From assembly GCF_021043365.1 (NCBI RefSeq), contig NZ_JAJNDU010000006.1, positions 85,048 through 149,047 on the forward strand: a DNA stretch of 64,000 bases, written 5' to 3'. Source of the stretch: Sphingomonas sp. IC-11. GTDB taxonomy: Bacteria > Pseudomonadota > Alphaproteobacteria > Sphingomonadales > Sphingomonadaceae. The notes under the pieces are model-generated. The model worked only from the letters and a program-made list of their open reading frames with translations, was not told where the DNA came from and did not search any database. Position numbers and translations under genes: made by a program. Below, piece by piece: positions 42,738-52,872 of this stretch (position 1 is its first letter; every line of letters begins with the position of its first letter).

Positions 42738-44023
42738 TCCGCCTTTCCACCGCCGATCCGTCCTTTGGGCAGGATTTTGCAGCCCTGGTCGATGCGCGCC
42801 GCGAATCGGACGCCGACGTGGCACGCGACGTGTCCACCATCCTGCGCAGTGTGCGCGATGAGGGCGATGCCGCGCTGAAGGCGTTCACGCAAAAGCTCGA
42901 CGGCCATGACCTGGACGAGAGCGGCTGGATGATCCCGCTGTCAGACTGCGCGGCCGCGTTCGAGGCGCTGGACCCGCTGCTGCGCGAAGCGCTTGAGCTC
43001 GCGGCAACGCGCATCCGTGCCTATCACGAAAAGCAGCGTCCCGCCGATACCGAGTTCACCGATGCGGCCGGCGTGCGCCTCGGCGCCCGGTGGCGAGCGG
43101 TGGATGCAGCCGGTGTCTATGTTCCCGGCGGCCGGGCAGCCTATCCTTCCACGCTGCTGATGAACGCCATTCCCGCCAAGGTTGCGGGTGTGGAGCGGCT
43201 TGTGGTCGTGACGCCGACGCCCAAAGGCGCGATCAACCCGCTGGTCCTCGCCGCTGCGCACCTGGCCGGCGCAGACGAGGTGTGGCGGGTCGGCGGCGCC
43301 CAAGCAGTCGCCGCGCTCGCCTGGGGCACCGACCGGATCGCGCGCGTCGATGTGGTCACTGGCCCGGGCAACGCTTGGGTCGCGGAGGCCAAGCGCCAGG
43401 TTTATGGCGTGGTTGGCATCGACATGGTGGCTGGCCCGAGCGAGATTGTGGTGGTCGCCGATGGGGCCAACAATCCGGACTGGATCGCCGCCGACCTGCT
43501 CAGCCAGGCCGAGCATGACGTGACCACCCAATCGATCCTGTTCACCGATTCGCCCGATTTCGCCGACGCAGTCGTAGCTGCGGTTGAGCGGCAGCTGGAC
43601 GACCTGCCGACGCGTGAAACTGCACGGATCGCCTGGGATCGTAGCGGCGCGATCGTGATCGTGCGCGACCTGGTCGAAGCGATGCCGCTGGTGGACGCGC
43701 TGGCGCCCGAGCACGTCGAGATTGCCGTCGACGATCCGCAGCCGCTGTTCGATCGCCTGCGCCACGCCGGATCAGCGTTCCTTGGCCGGCACACGCCCGA
43801 AGCCATCGGCGATTATGTCGCCGGACCCAACCACGTGCTGCCCACCGGACGGCGCGCGCGATTCGCCAGCGGGCTGGGCGTGACCGACTTCATGAAGCGC
43901 ACCAGCTTTCTTCAGCTCGACGCTGATTCGCTGGCGAAGCTGGGTCCCGCAACGGTGGCGCTGGCCGAGGCGGAGGGTCTCCCGGCGCATGCGCAATCGG
44001 TGGCCCTGCGGCTTCGGAAGTAA
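42734..44023 (+). CDS. hisD: Histidinol dehydrogenase
   Basis: Oxidises histidinol to histidine with two NAD. 429 residues. Key blocks: [51 protein letters not shown] with LLSQAEHD, the catalytic LAPEHVEI (Glu-His), and [14 protein letters not shown] with FASGLGV. Overlaps hisG by four bases. The rest of the his pathway is elsewhere; nusB follows after 215 bases. Confidence 0.96.
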   Translation: MIRLSTADPSFGQDFAALVDARRESDADVARDVSTILRSVRDEGDAALKAFTQKLDGHDLDESGWMIPLSDCAAAFEALDPLLREALELAATRIRAYHEKQRPADTEFTDAAGVRLGARWRAVDAAGVYVPGGRAAYPSTLLMNAIPAKVAGVERLVVVTPTPKGAINPLVLAAAHLAGADEVWRVGGAQAVAALAWGTDRIARVDVVTGPGNAWVAEAKRQVYGVVGIDMVAGPSEIVVVADGANNPDWIAADLLSQAEHDVTTQSILFTDSPDFADAVVAAVERQLDDLPTRETARIAWDRSGAIVIVRDLVEAMPLVDALAPEHVEIAVDDPQPLFDRLRHAGSAFLGRHTPEAIGDYVAGPNHVLPTGRRARFASGLGVTDFMKRTSFLQLDADSLAKLGPATVALAEAEGLPAHAQSVALRLRK

Positions 44024-44238
44024 ATCACCGATCCAGAGAGCCGAGCATCCATGATGTCGCGGGCGCTCCGGCCGGGGAGACCAGCGATCGCGACTCGCAG
44101 CTCCTCTGGGAGGCCGGCGCAGGCCCGGAATGATTCACTTTCGTGCATACAAACACGCCGCCCGCAGCATTGCTGCCTCGCGCGGGCTTGCGTCGAGGGA
44201 CTGGCCGATCCGCGCCCATCCGCGTAAGGGCGGCCGCC

Positions 44239-44694
44239 ATGTCCCGTACCGCTGCTCGTTCCAAGGCCCGCGCCGCCGCGCGCCTCGCCGCCACCCAGGC
44301 GCTCTACCAGCATGAGATGGAGGGCACGGCCATGCAGGCCCTCCTTCATGAATTCCACCACCACCGCATTGGCGCGACCATCGAAGGCGCCGAATATGCG
44401 GAAGCGGACGTCGCCTTCTTCGACGATATCGTTACCGGCGCCCACGCCCGGATCGGCGAGATCGACAAGCTGATCGAAAGCAAGCTGGCCAGTGGCTGGA
44501 CGCTCGACCGGCTCGACAAGCCGATGAAGGCGATCCTGCGTGCCGGCACCTATGAACTGCTGTCGCGCGTGGACGTGCCGAAGGGCGCGGTGATCAGCGA
44601 ATATGTCGACGTCGCCCATGCCTTCTACGAGCGGCGCGAGGCCGGCTTCGTGAATGGCCTGCTCGACGGAATCGCTCGCGAGGTGCGCCCCTAA
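44239..44694 (+). CDS. nusB: Transcription antitermination factor NusB
   Basis: A 151-residue NusB, which with NusE (S10) supports rRNA antitermination. N-terminal basic helix SRTAARSKARAAARLAATQALYQ; C-terminal ILRAGTYELLSRVDVPKGAVIS and FVNGLLDGIAREVRP are family blocks. ATG 44239 is preceded by AAGGGCGG; the open frame upstream is not family-like. Followed without gap by the DUF4169 gene. Confidence 0.93.
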   Translation: MSRTAARSKARAAARLAATQALYQHEMEGTAMQALLHEFHHHRIGATIEGAEYAEADVAFFDDIVTGAHARIGEIDKLIESKLASGWTLDRLDKPMKAILRAGTYELLSRVDVPKGAVISEYVDVAHAFYERREAGFVNGLLDGIAREVRP

Positions 44695-44871
44695 GTGGGG
44701 GAGGTGATCAACCTGCGGCGAGCCCGAAAGGCCCGCGCCCGCGCCGACGCCCAGGACAAGGCCGCCGCGAATCGCCTCGCCTTCGGTAGGACCAAGGCGG
44801 AACGTGAGGCAGCCGTTGCAGAGGCCGCGCGACACGATCGCCTGCTCGACGGGGTAAAGCGCGAAGACTGA
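44695..44871 (+). CDS. DUF4169 family protein
   Basis: A 58-residue protein starting at GTG 44695, directly after the nusB stop. The sequence begins MGEVINLRRARKARARADA and has FGRTKAEREAA, which is the DUF4169 pattern: a very basic, helical alphaproteobacterial protein of unknown role. The immediate junction with nusB implies translational coupling. Confidence 0.8.
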   Translation: MGEVINLRRARKARARADAQDKAAANRLAFGRTKAEREAAVAEAARHDRLLDGVKRED

Positions 44872-44918
44872 TCCCGCTGGCCCGTTACCCGGCGGCGCAG
44901 CGGCTACGGGCGCCGTGG

Positions 44919-45356
44919 TCAGCCGCGCGGCGCTTCCACAGGCGCAATCGTGAAGCTGCTCGTGCTCTCACCGCCCAGGACGATCGCCAGCGCCCAGCCC
45001 GCGAGCACGAGCGTCACGATCCACGTTGCCATGGCGCCGCCCGCCCGCAGCGGATTGGGCGCGGACCGCCCCATGCCCAGTGGGTGAGCGATTCGCGCGA
45101 CGACGAACACCGCGCCGATGATCCACAGCGCCACCTGCGGCCCACGCGCAAGCTCGATCAAGGCCATCAGGATCAGCACGATTGGTGCATATTCGACGAA
45201 ATTGGCATGAGCGCGCATGCCGGAGAGCATCGCGGGATCGCCGCCGTCCCCGACCATCACCTTGCCCTTCAGCCGCCCGCGCACCAAGCGCACGGCCAGC
45301 CAGATGTTGATCACCGCGCAGGCCGCAGCGATGACGAGCGTGACTGGCAACACCAT
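44919..45356 (-). CDS. MAPEG family membrane protein
   Basis: A 145-residue membrane protein of the MAPEG (glutathione metabolism/eicosanoid) superfamily with four predicted helices. It contains RAHANFVEYAPIVLILMALIE and the family-type ARIAHPLGMG. Bacterial members may have glutathione transferase or peroxidase activity; unproven here. ATG 45356 has GGGGAGG upstream. Convergent with DUF4169. Confidence 0.87.
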   Translation of the reverse strand: MVLPVTLVIAAACAVINIWLAVRLVRGRLKGKVMVGDGGDPAMLSGMRAHANFVEYAPIVLILMALIELARGPQVALWIIGAVFVVARIAHPLGMGRSAPNPLRAGGAMATWIVTLVLAGWALAIVLGGESTSSFTIAPVEAPRG

Positions 45357-45550
45357 CCTATCCTCCCCCTTTTTGTTGCAAGGGAGCCTGCCAGCCTGCC
45401 ACGCCGCTTGCAACGCCCGCGCGATCCGCTATAGGCGCGGGTCTTCGCGATGCGCCCGACTGCCCGGCGCGGCCGGTGATCTTCCGGCCTGCGCTGATCG
45501 TCGTCGGGCCAATCGTATTTGTTTAGAACAATATTGATCAAGGTGCCGCG

Positions 45551-45730
45551 ATGGCCGTCCCCAAGCGAAAGACTTCTCCCTCCCGTCGTGGCATGCGCCG
45601 CGCCCATGACGCACTGTCGGTCGAGGCGTTCCAGGAGTGCCCGAACTGCGGTGAGCTGCGCCGTCCGCACAACCTGTGCACGTCCTGCGGCCACTACAAT
45701 GGCCGCGAGGTCATCTCGGTCGAGGGCTGA
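45551..45730 (+). CDS. rpmF: 50S ribosomal protein L32
   Basis: A 59-residue L32: [20 protein letters not shown], then a zinc ribbon with [18 protein letters not shown], end VISVEG. Complete and of normal length. First gene of the conserved rpmF-plsX-fabH string, with 78 bases before plsX. Confidence 0.97.
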   Translation: MAVPKRKTSPSRRGMRRAHDALSVEAFQECPNCGELRRPHNLCTSCGHYNGREVISVEG

Positions 45731-45808
45731 CGCCGTCTGCGGTGGGCCGCACACGCGTGCCCGCCGGAGATTCGGTTACGCTGACTAGAGCACGGAGATC
45801 GTCCCGCC

Positions 45809-46840
45809 ATGGCCGATAGTTCCTGGATCGCCGTCGATGCGATGGGCGGCGACGAGGGGCTGGCGGTCATGCTGGCGGGCGTCGCGCGTGCGCGTCATCA
45901 ATTCGAGGAGATGAAGTTTCTCCTCGTCGGTGATGAAGCAGCGATTCGCGACGGCCTGAAGCGCCATCCGAACCTTAGCCAGAATGCTGAAATCGTCCAC
46001 GCACCCGATGTCATTTCGGGCGACGAAAAGGCTGGCCAGGCGCTGCGTCGCGCGAAGACGACGTCGATGGGCGTCGCGATCGACTGCGTGAAGCAGGGGC
46101 GCGCCGCTGCGGCGGTCTCCGCCGGCAACACGGGCGCGCTGATGGCGATGGCCAAGCTGTCGCTACGCACCATGCCCGGCATCGATCGCCCGGCGCTGGC
46201 AGCTTTGCTCCCGACGCTCGGCGAGAACGATCTCGTCATGCTCGATCTCGGCGCCAATACCGAAGTCGAGACGAAGAACCTCGTTCAGTTCGCGGTCATG
46301 GGTGCGGCCTATGCCCGGGTGACGATGGATCTCGAAAGTCCGCGCGTGGCGCTGCTGAACATCGGCAGCGAGGATCAGAAGGGCACGGAGGAAATCCGTG
46401 ACGCTGCCGCCGCGCTGCGCGCCGCCCCGCACCTTCCGATGACCTTCACCGGCTTCGTCGAGGGCGACCGGCTGTCGCGCGGCGAGCATGACGTGATCGT
46501 CTGCGACGGCTTTTCCGGCAACATCGCGCTGAAGACGGCGGAGGGCACCGCCCGCTTCGTCGCCGATCTCCTGAAGCGCGCGTTCACCAGTTCGGTGCGC
46601 TCCAAGATCGGCTTCCTGATCTCGCGCCCGGCAACCCAGCTGCTGCGCGACCGGCTGGACCCCAATAATCACAATGGCGCCGTGTTCCTGGGCCTGAACG
46701 GCCTGGTGCTGAAAAGCCATGGCGGCGCCAACGAGCTCGGCGTCGCCACCGCGATCGGGGTCGCGGCCAAGATGGTGCGTGCCGATCTGACCCGGCGTAT
46801 CGCCGAGGATCTGAGGAACTTCGAGAGGCAGGCGGCATGA
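45809..46840 (+). CDS. plsX: Phosphate acyltransferase PlsX
   Basis: Makes acyl-phosphate from acyl-ACP for the PlsY step of phospholipid synthesis. 343 residues with [11 protein letters not shown] at the N-terminus, [17 protein letters not shown], and GHxxE-type C-terminal blocks including [16 protein letters not shown]. Overlaps fabH by four bases (ATGA). Confidence 0.96.
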   Translation: MADSSWIAVDAMGGDEGLAVMLAGVARARHQFEEMKFLLVGDEAAIRDGLKRHPNLSQNAEIVHAPDVISGDEKAGQALRRAKTTSMGVAIDCVKQGRAAAAVSAGNTGALMAMAKLSLRTMPGIDRPALAALLPTLGENDLVMLDLGANTEVETKNLVQFAVMGAAYARVTMDLESPRVALLNIGSEDQKGTEEIRDAAAALRAAPHLPMTFTGFVEGDRLSRGEHDVIVCDGFSGNIALKTAEGTARFVADLLKRAFTSSVRSKIGFLISRPATQLLRDRLDPNNHNGAVFLGLNGLVLKSHGGANELGVATAIGVAAKMVRADLTRRIAEDLRNFERQAA

Positions 46841-47805
46841 TTCGCAGCGTCATCACCGGCACCGGGTCGGCGCTGCCGGCGCGCCGCGTGTCGAATGCCG
46901 AAATGGCCGAGATGGTCGACACCACCGATGAGTGGATCGTCGAGCGCACGGGTATCCGCTTTCGCCACATCGCCGGGCCGGAGGAAACGACCGCCACGTT
47001 GGCGCGCGATGCCGCAACTGTCGCGCTGGCGAGCGCCGGGGTGGACGCGCAGGATATCGACCTCATCGTCCTGGCCACCGCAACCCCGGACCAGACCTTC
47101 CCGTCGAGCGCCACCAAGGTGCAGGCGATGCTGGGCATCGACGATTGCGTGGCATTTGACGTCGCGGCGGTCTGCTCGGGCTTTCTCTACGCCGTGCAGG
47201 TCGCCGACAGCATGTTGCGTGCCGGGGCGCACCGGCGCGCGCTGGTGATCGGCGCGGAGACGTTTAGCCGGATCCTCGACTGGGAAGACCGCGCCACCTG
47301 TGTGCTGTTCGGCGACGGCGCGGGCGCGATCGTGCTGGAGGCGCAGGACAGCGATGCGGCGCAGGGCCGCGGCATTCTCGCCAGCCGTCTGCACGCCGAC
47401 GGGCGGCACAATGAGCTGCTTTATGTTGACGGCGGCCCTTCCACCACCGGAACGGTCGGCAAGCTGCGCATGAAGGGCCGCGAAGTATTCCGCCACGCCG
47501 TGGTCAACCTTGCTGCGGTGATGGAGGAATCGCTCGTGATCGCCGGCCTCACCGCTGATCATGTCGACTGGGTCGTGCCGCACCAGGCCAATGCGCGCAT
47601 CCTCGACGCCACCGCGCGCAAGCTTGGCCTGCCCGCCGAAAAGGTGGTGATGACGGTGGACCAGCACGCCAACACCTCGGCCGCGTCGGTGCCGCTGGCG
47701 CTTGATGCCGCGGTACGCGACGGGCGTATCCAGCCCGGCCAGATCGTCGTGCTGGAGGCGATGGGCGGCGGCTTCACCTGGGGTGCCGCCGTCGTCCGGT
47801 TCTGA
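46837..47805 (+). CDS. fabH: Beta-ketoacyl-ACP synthase III
   Basis: Condenses acetyl-CoA with malonyl-ACP to start fatty-acid synthesis. 322 residues with catalytic Cys113 ([14 protein letters not shown]), His249 ([10 protein letters not shown]) and Asn279 ([14 protein letters not shown]). Last gene of the rpmF-plsX-fabH unit. Confidence 0.97.
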   Translation: MIRSVITGTGSALPARRVSNAEMAEMVDTTDEWIVERTGIRFRHIAGPEETTATLARDAATVALASAGVDAQDIDLIVLATATPDQTFPSSATKVQAMLGIDDCVAFDVAAVCSGFLYAVQVADSMLRAGAHRRALVIGAETFSRILDWEDRATCVLFGDGAGAIVLEAQDSDAAQGRGILASRLHADGRHNELLYVDGGPSTTGTVGKLRMKGREVFRHAVVNLAAVMEESLVIAGLTADHVDWVVPHQANARILDATARKLGLPAEKVVMTVDQHANTSAASVPLALDAAVRDGRIQPGQIVVLEAMGGGFTWGAAVVRF

Positions 47806-47890
47806 GACGCGGCGAGTTGCCAGTTGCGCCTTCCGATTCCCGCATATTGATGATAACCTGACGCAATAAGCGGCGGGGAGTAGTTTACAC

Positions 47891-48193
47891 ATGAGTGATG
47901 CTGGCACGTTGACCAGGGCCGATCTGGCGGAATCGCTGCATCGCCAGGTGGGGCTGTCACGCGCTGATTCCTCCCGGTTGGTGGAACAGATTCTGGAATC
48001 GCTTTGCGGTGCGCTTGCCCGTGGCGAAAACGTGAAGATCTCCGGCTTCGGCACCTTTGTCCTGCGTGACAAGGGCGAGCGGGTCGGTCGCAACCCCAAG
48101 ACCGGGGTCGAAGTGCCGATCGCACCGCGTCGTGTGCTTACCTTCCGGGCCAGCCAGATGATGCGCGATCGCATCGTCAATGCAGGCGCGTGA
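47891..48193 (+). CDS. ihfA: Integration host factor subunit alpha
   Basis: A 100-residue DNA-bending HU/IHF-family protein. [21 protein letters not shown], then [20 protein letters not shown], and the arm residues [18 protein letters not shown]. The alpha assignment rests on the signature NPKTG and its position after fabH. Overlaps the MerR gene as GTGA. Confidence 0.94.
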   Translation: MSDAGTLTRADLAESLHRQVGLSRADSSRLVEQILESLCGALARGENVKISGFGTFVLRDKGERVGRNPKTGVEVPIAPRRVLTFRASQMMRDRIVNAGA

Positions 48194-48591
48194 GCGTTAA
48201 CGAAAAGTCTGAAGGTGCCTTTCGCACCATTGGGGAGGTGGCGACCGCGACCGGCGTCGCCCCCCATGTGCTGCGATACTGGGAAACGCGCTTCCCCGAA
48301 CTTCGCCCGGTCACCCGGGCTGGCAACCGTCGCTATTATCGCCCGGCCGACGTCGCGCTGATCGAGCGTATCCAGCGTCTGCTGGGAACCGAAGGCTATA
48401 CGGTGAAGGGCGTGCAGAAGCTGCTGGCGGCGGAAGGCCGCGGCGGCAAGACGGCGCCGTCGCCTGCGCCAGAGGCTGAAACGCCCGCGATCGCCCAACC
48501 GCCAGCGGCACCGGCGAAGCCCTCCGCCGATATGGTCGCGGCTCTACGCGCTATTCGCGATCGGCTGCAGCAGGCGCTTGACGCCGCCTGA
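48190..48591 (+). CDS. MerR family transcriptional regulator
   Basis: A 133-residue MerR-type protein. The winged HTH is at residues about 11-80 ([20 protein letters not shown], then [20 protein letters not shown]). It ends in a short Pro/Ala-rich linker and a helix rather than a metal- or drug-binding domain. The ihfA-merR pair is conserved in alphaproteobacteria. GTG start overlaps ihfA. Confidence 0.92.
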   Translation: MSVNEKSEGAFRTIGEVATATGVAPHVLRYWETRFPELRPVTRAGNRRYYRPADVALIERIQRLLGTEGYTVKGVQKLLAAEGRGGKTAPSPAPEAETPAIAQPPAAPAKPSADMVAALRAIRDRLQQALDAA

Positions 48592-48629
48592 CGAAAGCAG
48601 CGGCCCCGAACGTCGGGGCGGCAGCAACG

Positions 48630-49898
48630 TCAGACGAGCCGCCACGGCGGGAAACGCCGGTTCTCACCCGCGACGTACAGGCACAATTTGTTGCCCGCCG
48701 GATCCGTCAGTCGCGCCTCGCGCCAGCCCCAAGGCTCCACGCGCGGATCGGCAACGGCAATTCCTTGCGCGCGTGCTGAAGCGACCGCGCTGTCAAGGTC
48801 CGCGACCTCGACGAAGATGACGGGCCTGTCACCAATTTCGTCCACAGCTTCGACCGAGAGGGTGGTTCCCCCGACGCTCTCGAACCGGGCGTAGCGGCCG
48901 GCGCTTTCCACGATCATGGTCAGGCCAAGCGCCCGATAGAAGGATATGCTGGCGGCGTGATCATCGGCGGGCAGCGTCACGTGATTGGGCGTTGCGCCGC
49001 CGATATCGCAGTCCAGCCGCACCCGCTGGTGCCCCATTGGACCATGGCCGGCACCCAGGCCCGGCGCTTCGCGGAGCGCAACCCGGACGAAGCACCGCGC
49101 CCGTGCAATCGCGTGGGCCAGCGTCAGGCCACGGCCAAGCCCCTCCGCAATCGCGCTGGCGAGCGTACAGCCCGTGCCATGGGTATGTTGCGATTCGATG
49201 CGCGGGTCGGTCCACACCCTGTCCGTGCCGTCGGGCAGGATCAGATGATCCGCGACCAGATCACGCGCGTCCGCTTCCCTCGACCGCGCCTGCTCTGCCG
49301 CGCCGAGCGTCAGATGCCCGCCCTTCGCCAGCACTGCCGCGTCAGTCTCGCGCGCCAGATCACGGCCGGCCACCATCGCATCACTGGCCGTTTCCACCGC
49401 CCGGCCCGTCAGCGCGGCCAGTTCCGGGGCGTTGGGGGTAATTAGTGTCGCCACCCGCATCAGCCGGGCGAAGGCACCGATGGTCTCCGGGTCGGCCAGC
49501 ACGGAACCCGAGGTCGCGATCATCACCGGATCGAACACGATTGGCACGCCGGCCTGCCCCAGCGGCTCCAGCACGTCGGCGACAGCGTGAACGGTCTCAG
49601 CCGATCCGATCATCCCGATCTTCACCGCGTCGGCGCCAATATCATGGAGGCAAGAGCGCATCTGCTCGACCACCATGGCGGCCGGAATGGCATGCACGGC
49701 CTGCACGCCCAGCGTGTTCTGCGCGGTCAGCGCCGTGATCGCAGTCATTGCATGGCCGCCCAGCATCGTGACCGTGCGTATATCCGCCTGAATACCAGCG
49801 CCGCCGCCAGAATCCGATCCGGCGATGATCAGGATGCGGCTGGTGCGCAGGGCTCCCGCGGGGGCTGCGGTAGAAACGGCGGTTACGTCAACAGGCAC
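48630..49898 (-). CDS. thiD: ThiD (HMP/HMP-P kinase) fused to a VOC domain
   Basis: One open frame of 422 residues. Residues about 20-285 are ThiD: RILIIAGSDSGGGAGIQADI, MVVEQMRSCLHDIGADAVKIG, TPNAPELAALTG and the anion-hole block HTHGTGCTLASAIAEGL. ThiD phosphorylates hydroxymethylpyrimidine (phosphate) for thiamine synthesis. Residues about 305-415 add a VOC/glyoxalase domain (VTLPADDHAASISFYRALGL, then RLTDPAGNKLCLYVAG). No stop or frameshift separates them. No TPP riboswitch is apparent upstream. Confidence 0.88.
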   Translation of the reverse strand: MPVDVTAVSTAAPAGALRTSRILIIAGSDSGGGAGIQADIRTVTMLGGHAMTAITALTAQNTLGVQAVHAIPAAMVVEQMRSCLHDIGADAVKIGMIGSAETVHAVADVLEPLGQAGVPIVFDPVMIATSGSVLADPETIGAFARLMRVATLITPNAPELAALTGRAVETASDAMVAGRDLARETDAAVLAKGGHLTLGAAEQARSREADARDLVADHLILPDGTDRVWTDPRIESQHTHGTGCTLASAIAEGLGRGLTLAHAIARARCFVRVALREAPGLGAGHGPMGHQRVRLDCDIGGATPNHVTLPADDHAASISFYRALGLTMIVESAGRYARFESVGGTTLSVEAVDEIGDRPVIFVEVADLDSAVASARAQGIAVADPRVEPWGWREARLTDPAGNKLCLYVAGENRRFPPWRLV

Positions 49899-49919
49899 GC
49901 CAGCGGCATGCCCGTCCCT

Positions 49920-49945
49920 GCACCGGCCCGCAAGCAGGCCGGTGC
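49920..49945 (-). terminator. Terminator-like hairpin between DUF1272 and thiD
   Basis: Nine-base perfect stem GCACCGGCC (49920-49928) with GGCCGGTGC (49937-49945), eight-base loop, 17 bases past the DUF1272 stop on the minus strand and 22 bases before the thiD start. Confidence 0.5.
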
Positions 49946-49962
49946 GTCAGCCGTCCGGTCCG

Positions 49963-50187
49963 TCAGCCCTGAAAGTGTCGCTTGGTCGATGCCGGATGCT
50001 TCTTCAGCGCGGCCCCAACCCGCGCCGGCCGGTCGAGCAACTCGCCCCCGCAATTCGGGCAACGTTCGTCCAGCGCCTCAGCGCAGTCCGCGCAAAAGGT
50101 GCATTCGAACGAACAGATGAACGCGCCGCCCTCATCGGCCGGCAGATCGGTACCGCAGCGTTCGCAGTCGGGGCGCATTTCCAGCAT
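49963..50187 (-). CDS. DUF1272 domain protein (zinc-ribbon-like)
   Basis: A 74-residue protein with a dense Cys pattern: RPDCERCGTDLP, FICSFECTFCADCAE and RCPNCGGELLDRP, fitting the DUF1272 family and probable zinc binding. Function unknown. It follows the thioesterase gene by ten bases on the same strand. Confidence 0.9.
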   Translation of the reverse strand: MLEMRPDCERCGTDLPADEGGAFICSFECTFCADCAEALDERCPNCGGELLDRPARVGAALKKHPASTKRHFQG

Positions 50188-50197
50188 GGCGGCTACC

Positions 50198-50641
50198 TTA
50201 CGCCACCCGATCGGGCTGTGCCACCATCAGGGCTTCCAGGAAGCTGCGCACTTCCCCCTCGATCGGCACCGGCCGGCCGGTCGGCAGATGGACGTTCACG
50301 CTCACCAACTCGATGATGTTGCACAATTCGCCGTGCTGGTTGGCGATCTCGAACCGCTTGGTGAGGCTGGATGAGCCGATCCGCTCGATCCGCACCGACG
50401 TATCCACCGTATCACCCAGCATGAGTGGCTTCAGATAATCGACATTCGCGCGGCGGACATGAAACTCCATCTCGCGCCACGTATCGCCCAACGCGTCGGC
50501 GATCCCGGTCCACTCCCAGAACTCGGTCACGGCGACATCGGCATATTCGAGATAGCGCGAATTGAAGACGACGCGCTGGCCGTCGATCTCCGCATAACGC
50601 ACCTTGAACGCGGTCGAAAAGGAAAAGCCGGGACGGGGCAT
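50198..50641 (-). CDS. Acyl-CoA thioesterase, hot-dog fold
   Basis: A 147-residue 4HBT-type thioesterase. The active-site Asp is in VRYAEIDGQRVVFNSRYLEY, and the central helix/strand DYLKPLMLGDTVDTSVRIE is typical. Substrate acyl group unknown. Probably co-transcribed with the DUF1272 gene. Confidence 0.9.
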   Translation of the reverse strand: MPRPGFSFSTAFKVRYAEIDGQRVVFNSRYLEYADVAVTEFWEWTGIADALGDTWREMEFHVRRANVDYLKPLMLGDTVDTSVRIERIGSSSLTKRFEIANQHGELCNIIELVSVNVHLPTGRPVPIEGEVRSFLEALMVAQPDRVA

Positions 50642-50740
50642 GGGTTCAGTCCTGAATCTTGATAGGCCGGTCGGGACAACGGGCCCGAGCGTGGCGCCGC
50701 AGCCCTTCTACGGCCAGGGTCCGAAACGAGCGGGAAGCAC

Positions 50741-51520
50741 CTACAGGATCAGCTTGAGCCCGACCACCGCCAGCGTGGCCGCAAGGATCGGCGTCAGCAC
50801 GCGGTCTGTTACGCGCGAGGCGACTAGGCTGCCGATCACAATGCCAGGGATCGAACCCGCCAGAAGCGACAGAAGCAGCATCACATCAACTGAGCCAAGC
50901 CACCAATGGCCAATGCCGGCAATCAGCGTCAGCGGCACCGCGTGCGCAATATCGGACCCAACGAGACGGCTGACCGGCGCTGTGGGATACAAAAGCAGGA
51001 GCGCGGTCATGCCCAGCGCCCCTGCCCCAACCGAGGTGAGCGAGACCAGCACGCCGAGCACCACGCCAAGCGCCACCGTCAACACGCCAAGCGTGCGCGG
51101 TGCCATCCCTCGAAACTTCGGGCCAATCGCCGCAACGATCCTCCCGCGAAAGAAGGTGGCCGCGGCGGTCCCCACCAAAGCCAGGCCAAGCACGAAGGCG
51201 ATTGTCGCGCCGCTGTCCTTACCCCGGTCCGCGCTGCGGCTGAGCACCAGCAGGGTCAGGGCGGCGGCCGGCAGGCTCCCGGCAGCCAGGCGGCGAACGA
51301 TCTTCCAGTCCACCGTGCCGCGCAACCCGTGGACCGCCCCGCCCACCGTCTTGGTGGCGGAAGCATAGATCAGGTCCGTGCCCACCGCAGTCGCCGGATG
51401 AAAGCCGAATGCGAGCACCAGCAGCGGCGTCATCAGCGAGCCGCCGCCGACGCCGGTCAATCCCACCAGCATCCCCACCAGGATTCCGGCGAGGGAATAG
51501 AGCGGATCATAGCCGGTCAT
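50741..51520 (-). CDS. Sulfite exporter TauE/SafE family permease
   Basis: A 259-residue membrane protein with about eight helices and the family repeats GLTGVGGGSLMTPLLVLAFG (first half) and VSLTSVGAGALGMTALLLLY (second half). Transports sulfur oxyanions or other organic anions in known members; the substrate here is unknown. It lies 31 bases downstream of the aminotransferase gene. Confidence 0.9.
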   Translation of the reverse strand: MTGYDPLYSLAGILVGMLVGLTGVGGGSLMTPLLVLAFGFHPATAVGTDLIYASATKTVGGAVHGLRGTVDWKIVRRLAAGSLPAAALTLLVLSRSADRGKDSGATIAFVLGLALVGTAAATFFRGRIVAAIGPKFRGMAPRTLGVLTVALGVVLGVLVSLTSVGAGALGMTALLLLYPTAPVSRLVGSDIAHAVPLTLIAGIGHWWLGSVDVMLLLSLLAGSIPGIVIGSLVASRVTDRVLTPILAATLAVVGLKLIL

Positions 51521-51551
51521 GCGAGGCCCGTGGCGGGCGGCAACGTCGCGA

Positions 51552-52760
51552 TCAACCGGCGTTCCGCGCAGGCACGTTCACGCCCATGCTGGCCAGATAC
51601 TTCTTCACGTTGCGCGCGGCCTGGCGCAGCCGCTGCTCGTTTTCGACCATGGCGATGCGCACGAAGCCCTCGCCGTTTTCGCCATAGCCGACACCAGGGG
51701 CCACTGCGACCTTGGCATGGGTCAGCAGCTGCTTGGAGAATTCCAGGCTGCCCATATGCGCCAGCGCCGGCGGCAGCGGTGCCCAGGCGAACATGCTGGC
51801 GCGGGGGCTTGGAATATCCCAGCCCGCACGACCGAAGCTTTCGACCATCACGTCGCGGCGCTTGTGGTAAAGCTTCCGGTTCTGATCCACGATGTCCTGC
51901 GGGCCGTTCAGCGCGGCACAGGCGGCCGCCTGGATGGGCGTGAAGGCACCATAATCGAGATAGGACTTCACCCGGGTCATCGCCGCGATCAGCGTCTTGT
52001 TCCCGACGGCGAAACCGATCCGCCAGCCGGCCATGGAATAGGTCTTGCTTAGCGAGGTGAATTCGATCGCCACATCCTTGGCGCCCTTCACCTGCATGAT
52101 CGAAGGCGTCGGATTGCCGTCGTAATACAGCTCAGAATAGGCGAGGTCTGAAATCACCCAGACCTTGTTCTCCCGCGCCCAGGCAACCAGCCGCTCATAG
52201 AAGGAAAGGTCCACCGCCTCGGCGGTCGGGTTCGATGGGTAATTGACCACCAGAACGCTCGGCCGCGGTACGGTGAACGCCATCGCCCGTTCCAGGCTTT
52301 CGAAATAACGGTCATCCGGCGTCGTCGGCACCGCGCGGATCGTCGCGCCCGCAATGATGAAGCCGAACGTGTGGATGGGATAGGACGGATTTGGCGCCAG
52401 GATCACGTCACCAGGCGCAGTGATGGCCGTGGCGAGGCTGGCCAGCCCCTCCTTCGAACCCATGGTCACCACCACTTCGGTTTCGGGATCGACGTCCACG
52501 CCGAAACGGCGGCCGTAATAATTCGCCTGGGCACGGCGCAGGCCGGGAATGCCCTTGGATGCCGAATAGCCATGCGCATCCGGCTTCTGCGCCACTTCGA
52601 CCAGCTTGGCGATCACATGCGGCGGTGGCGGCAGATCGGGATTTCCCATGCCTAGATCGATGATATCCTCACCGGCCGCGCGCGCCTGGGCCCGCATCGC
52701 ATTCACTTCGGCGATGACATAGGGCGGCAGACGCTTGATGCGGTAGAATTCGTCGGACAT
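51552..52760 (-). CDS. Pyridoxal-phosphate aminotransferase (AlaC/DapL-like)
   Basis: A 402-residue class I/II aminotransferase. The PLP lysine is in SLSKTYSMAGWRIGF, with NYPSNPTAEAVD and DLAYSELYYDG before it. The N-terminal DEFYRIKRLPPYVIAEVNAM is typical of the alanine aminotransferase AlaC and LL-diaminopimelate aminotransferase branch. Exact substrate not decidable by eye. Divergent from phaC. Confidence 0.9.
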   Translation of the reverse strand: MSDEFYRIKRLPPYVIAEVNAMRAQARAAGEDIIDLGMGNPDLPPPPHVIAKLVEVAQKPDAHGYSASKGIPGLRRAQANYYGRRFGVDVDPETEVVVTMGSKEGLASLATAITAPGDVILAPNPSYPIHTFGFIIAGATIRAVPTTPDDRYFESLERAMAFTVPRPSVLVVNYPSNPTAEAVDLSFYERLVAWARENKVWVISDLAYSELYYDGNPTPSIMQVKGAKDVAIEFTSLSKTYSMAGWRIGFAVGNKTLIAAMTRVKSYLDYGAFTPIQAAACAALNGPQDIVDQNRKLYHKRRDVMVESFGRAGWDIPSPRASMFAWAPLPPALAHMGSLEFSKQLLTHAKVAVAPGVGYGENGEGFVRIAMVENEQRLRQAARNVKKYLASMGVNVPARNAG

Positions 52761-52872
52761 GCGAACCTCGGTTGCGGAGTCGGTGGCATAGACCCTGCGC
52801 CGCCGCAGCGAAAGCAGGCGAGGACTATCGCCCACGTATAGCCACGCTATGGTGACGCGCGGAGAGGATCAG

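Noticed and set aside
49899..49962. TPP riboswitch before thiD
   Set aside because: The gap is only 64 bases and lacks the THI-box core; only a simple hairpin is present.
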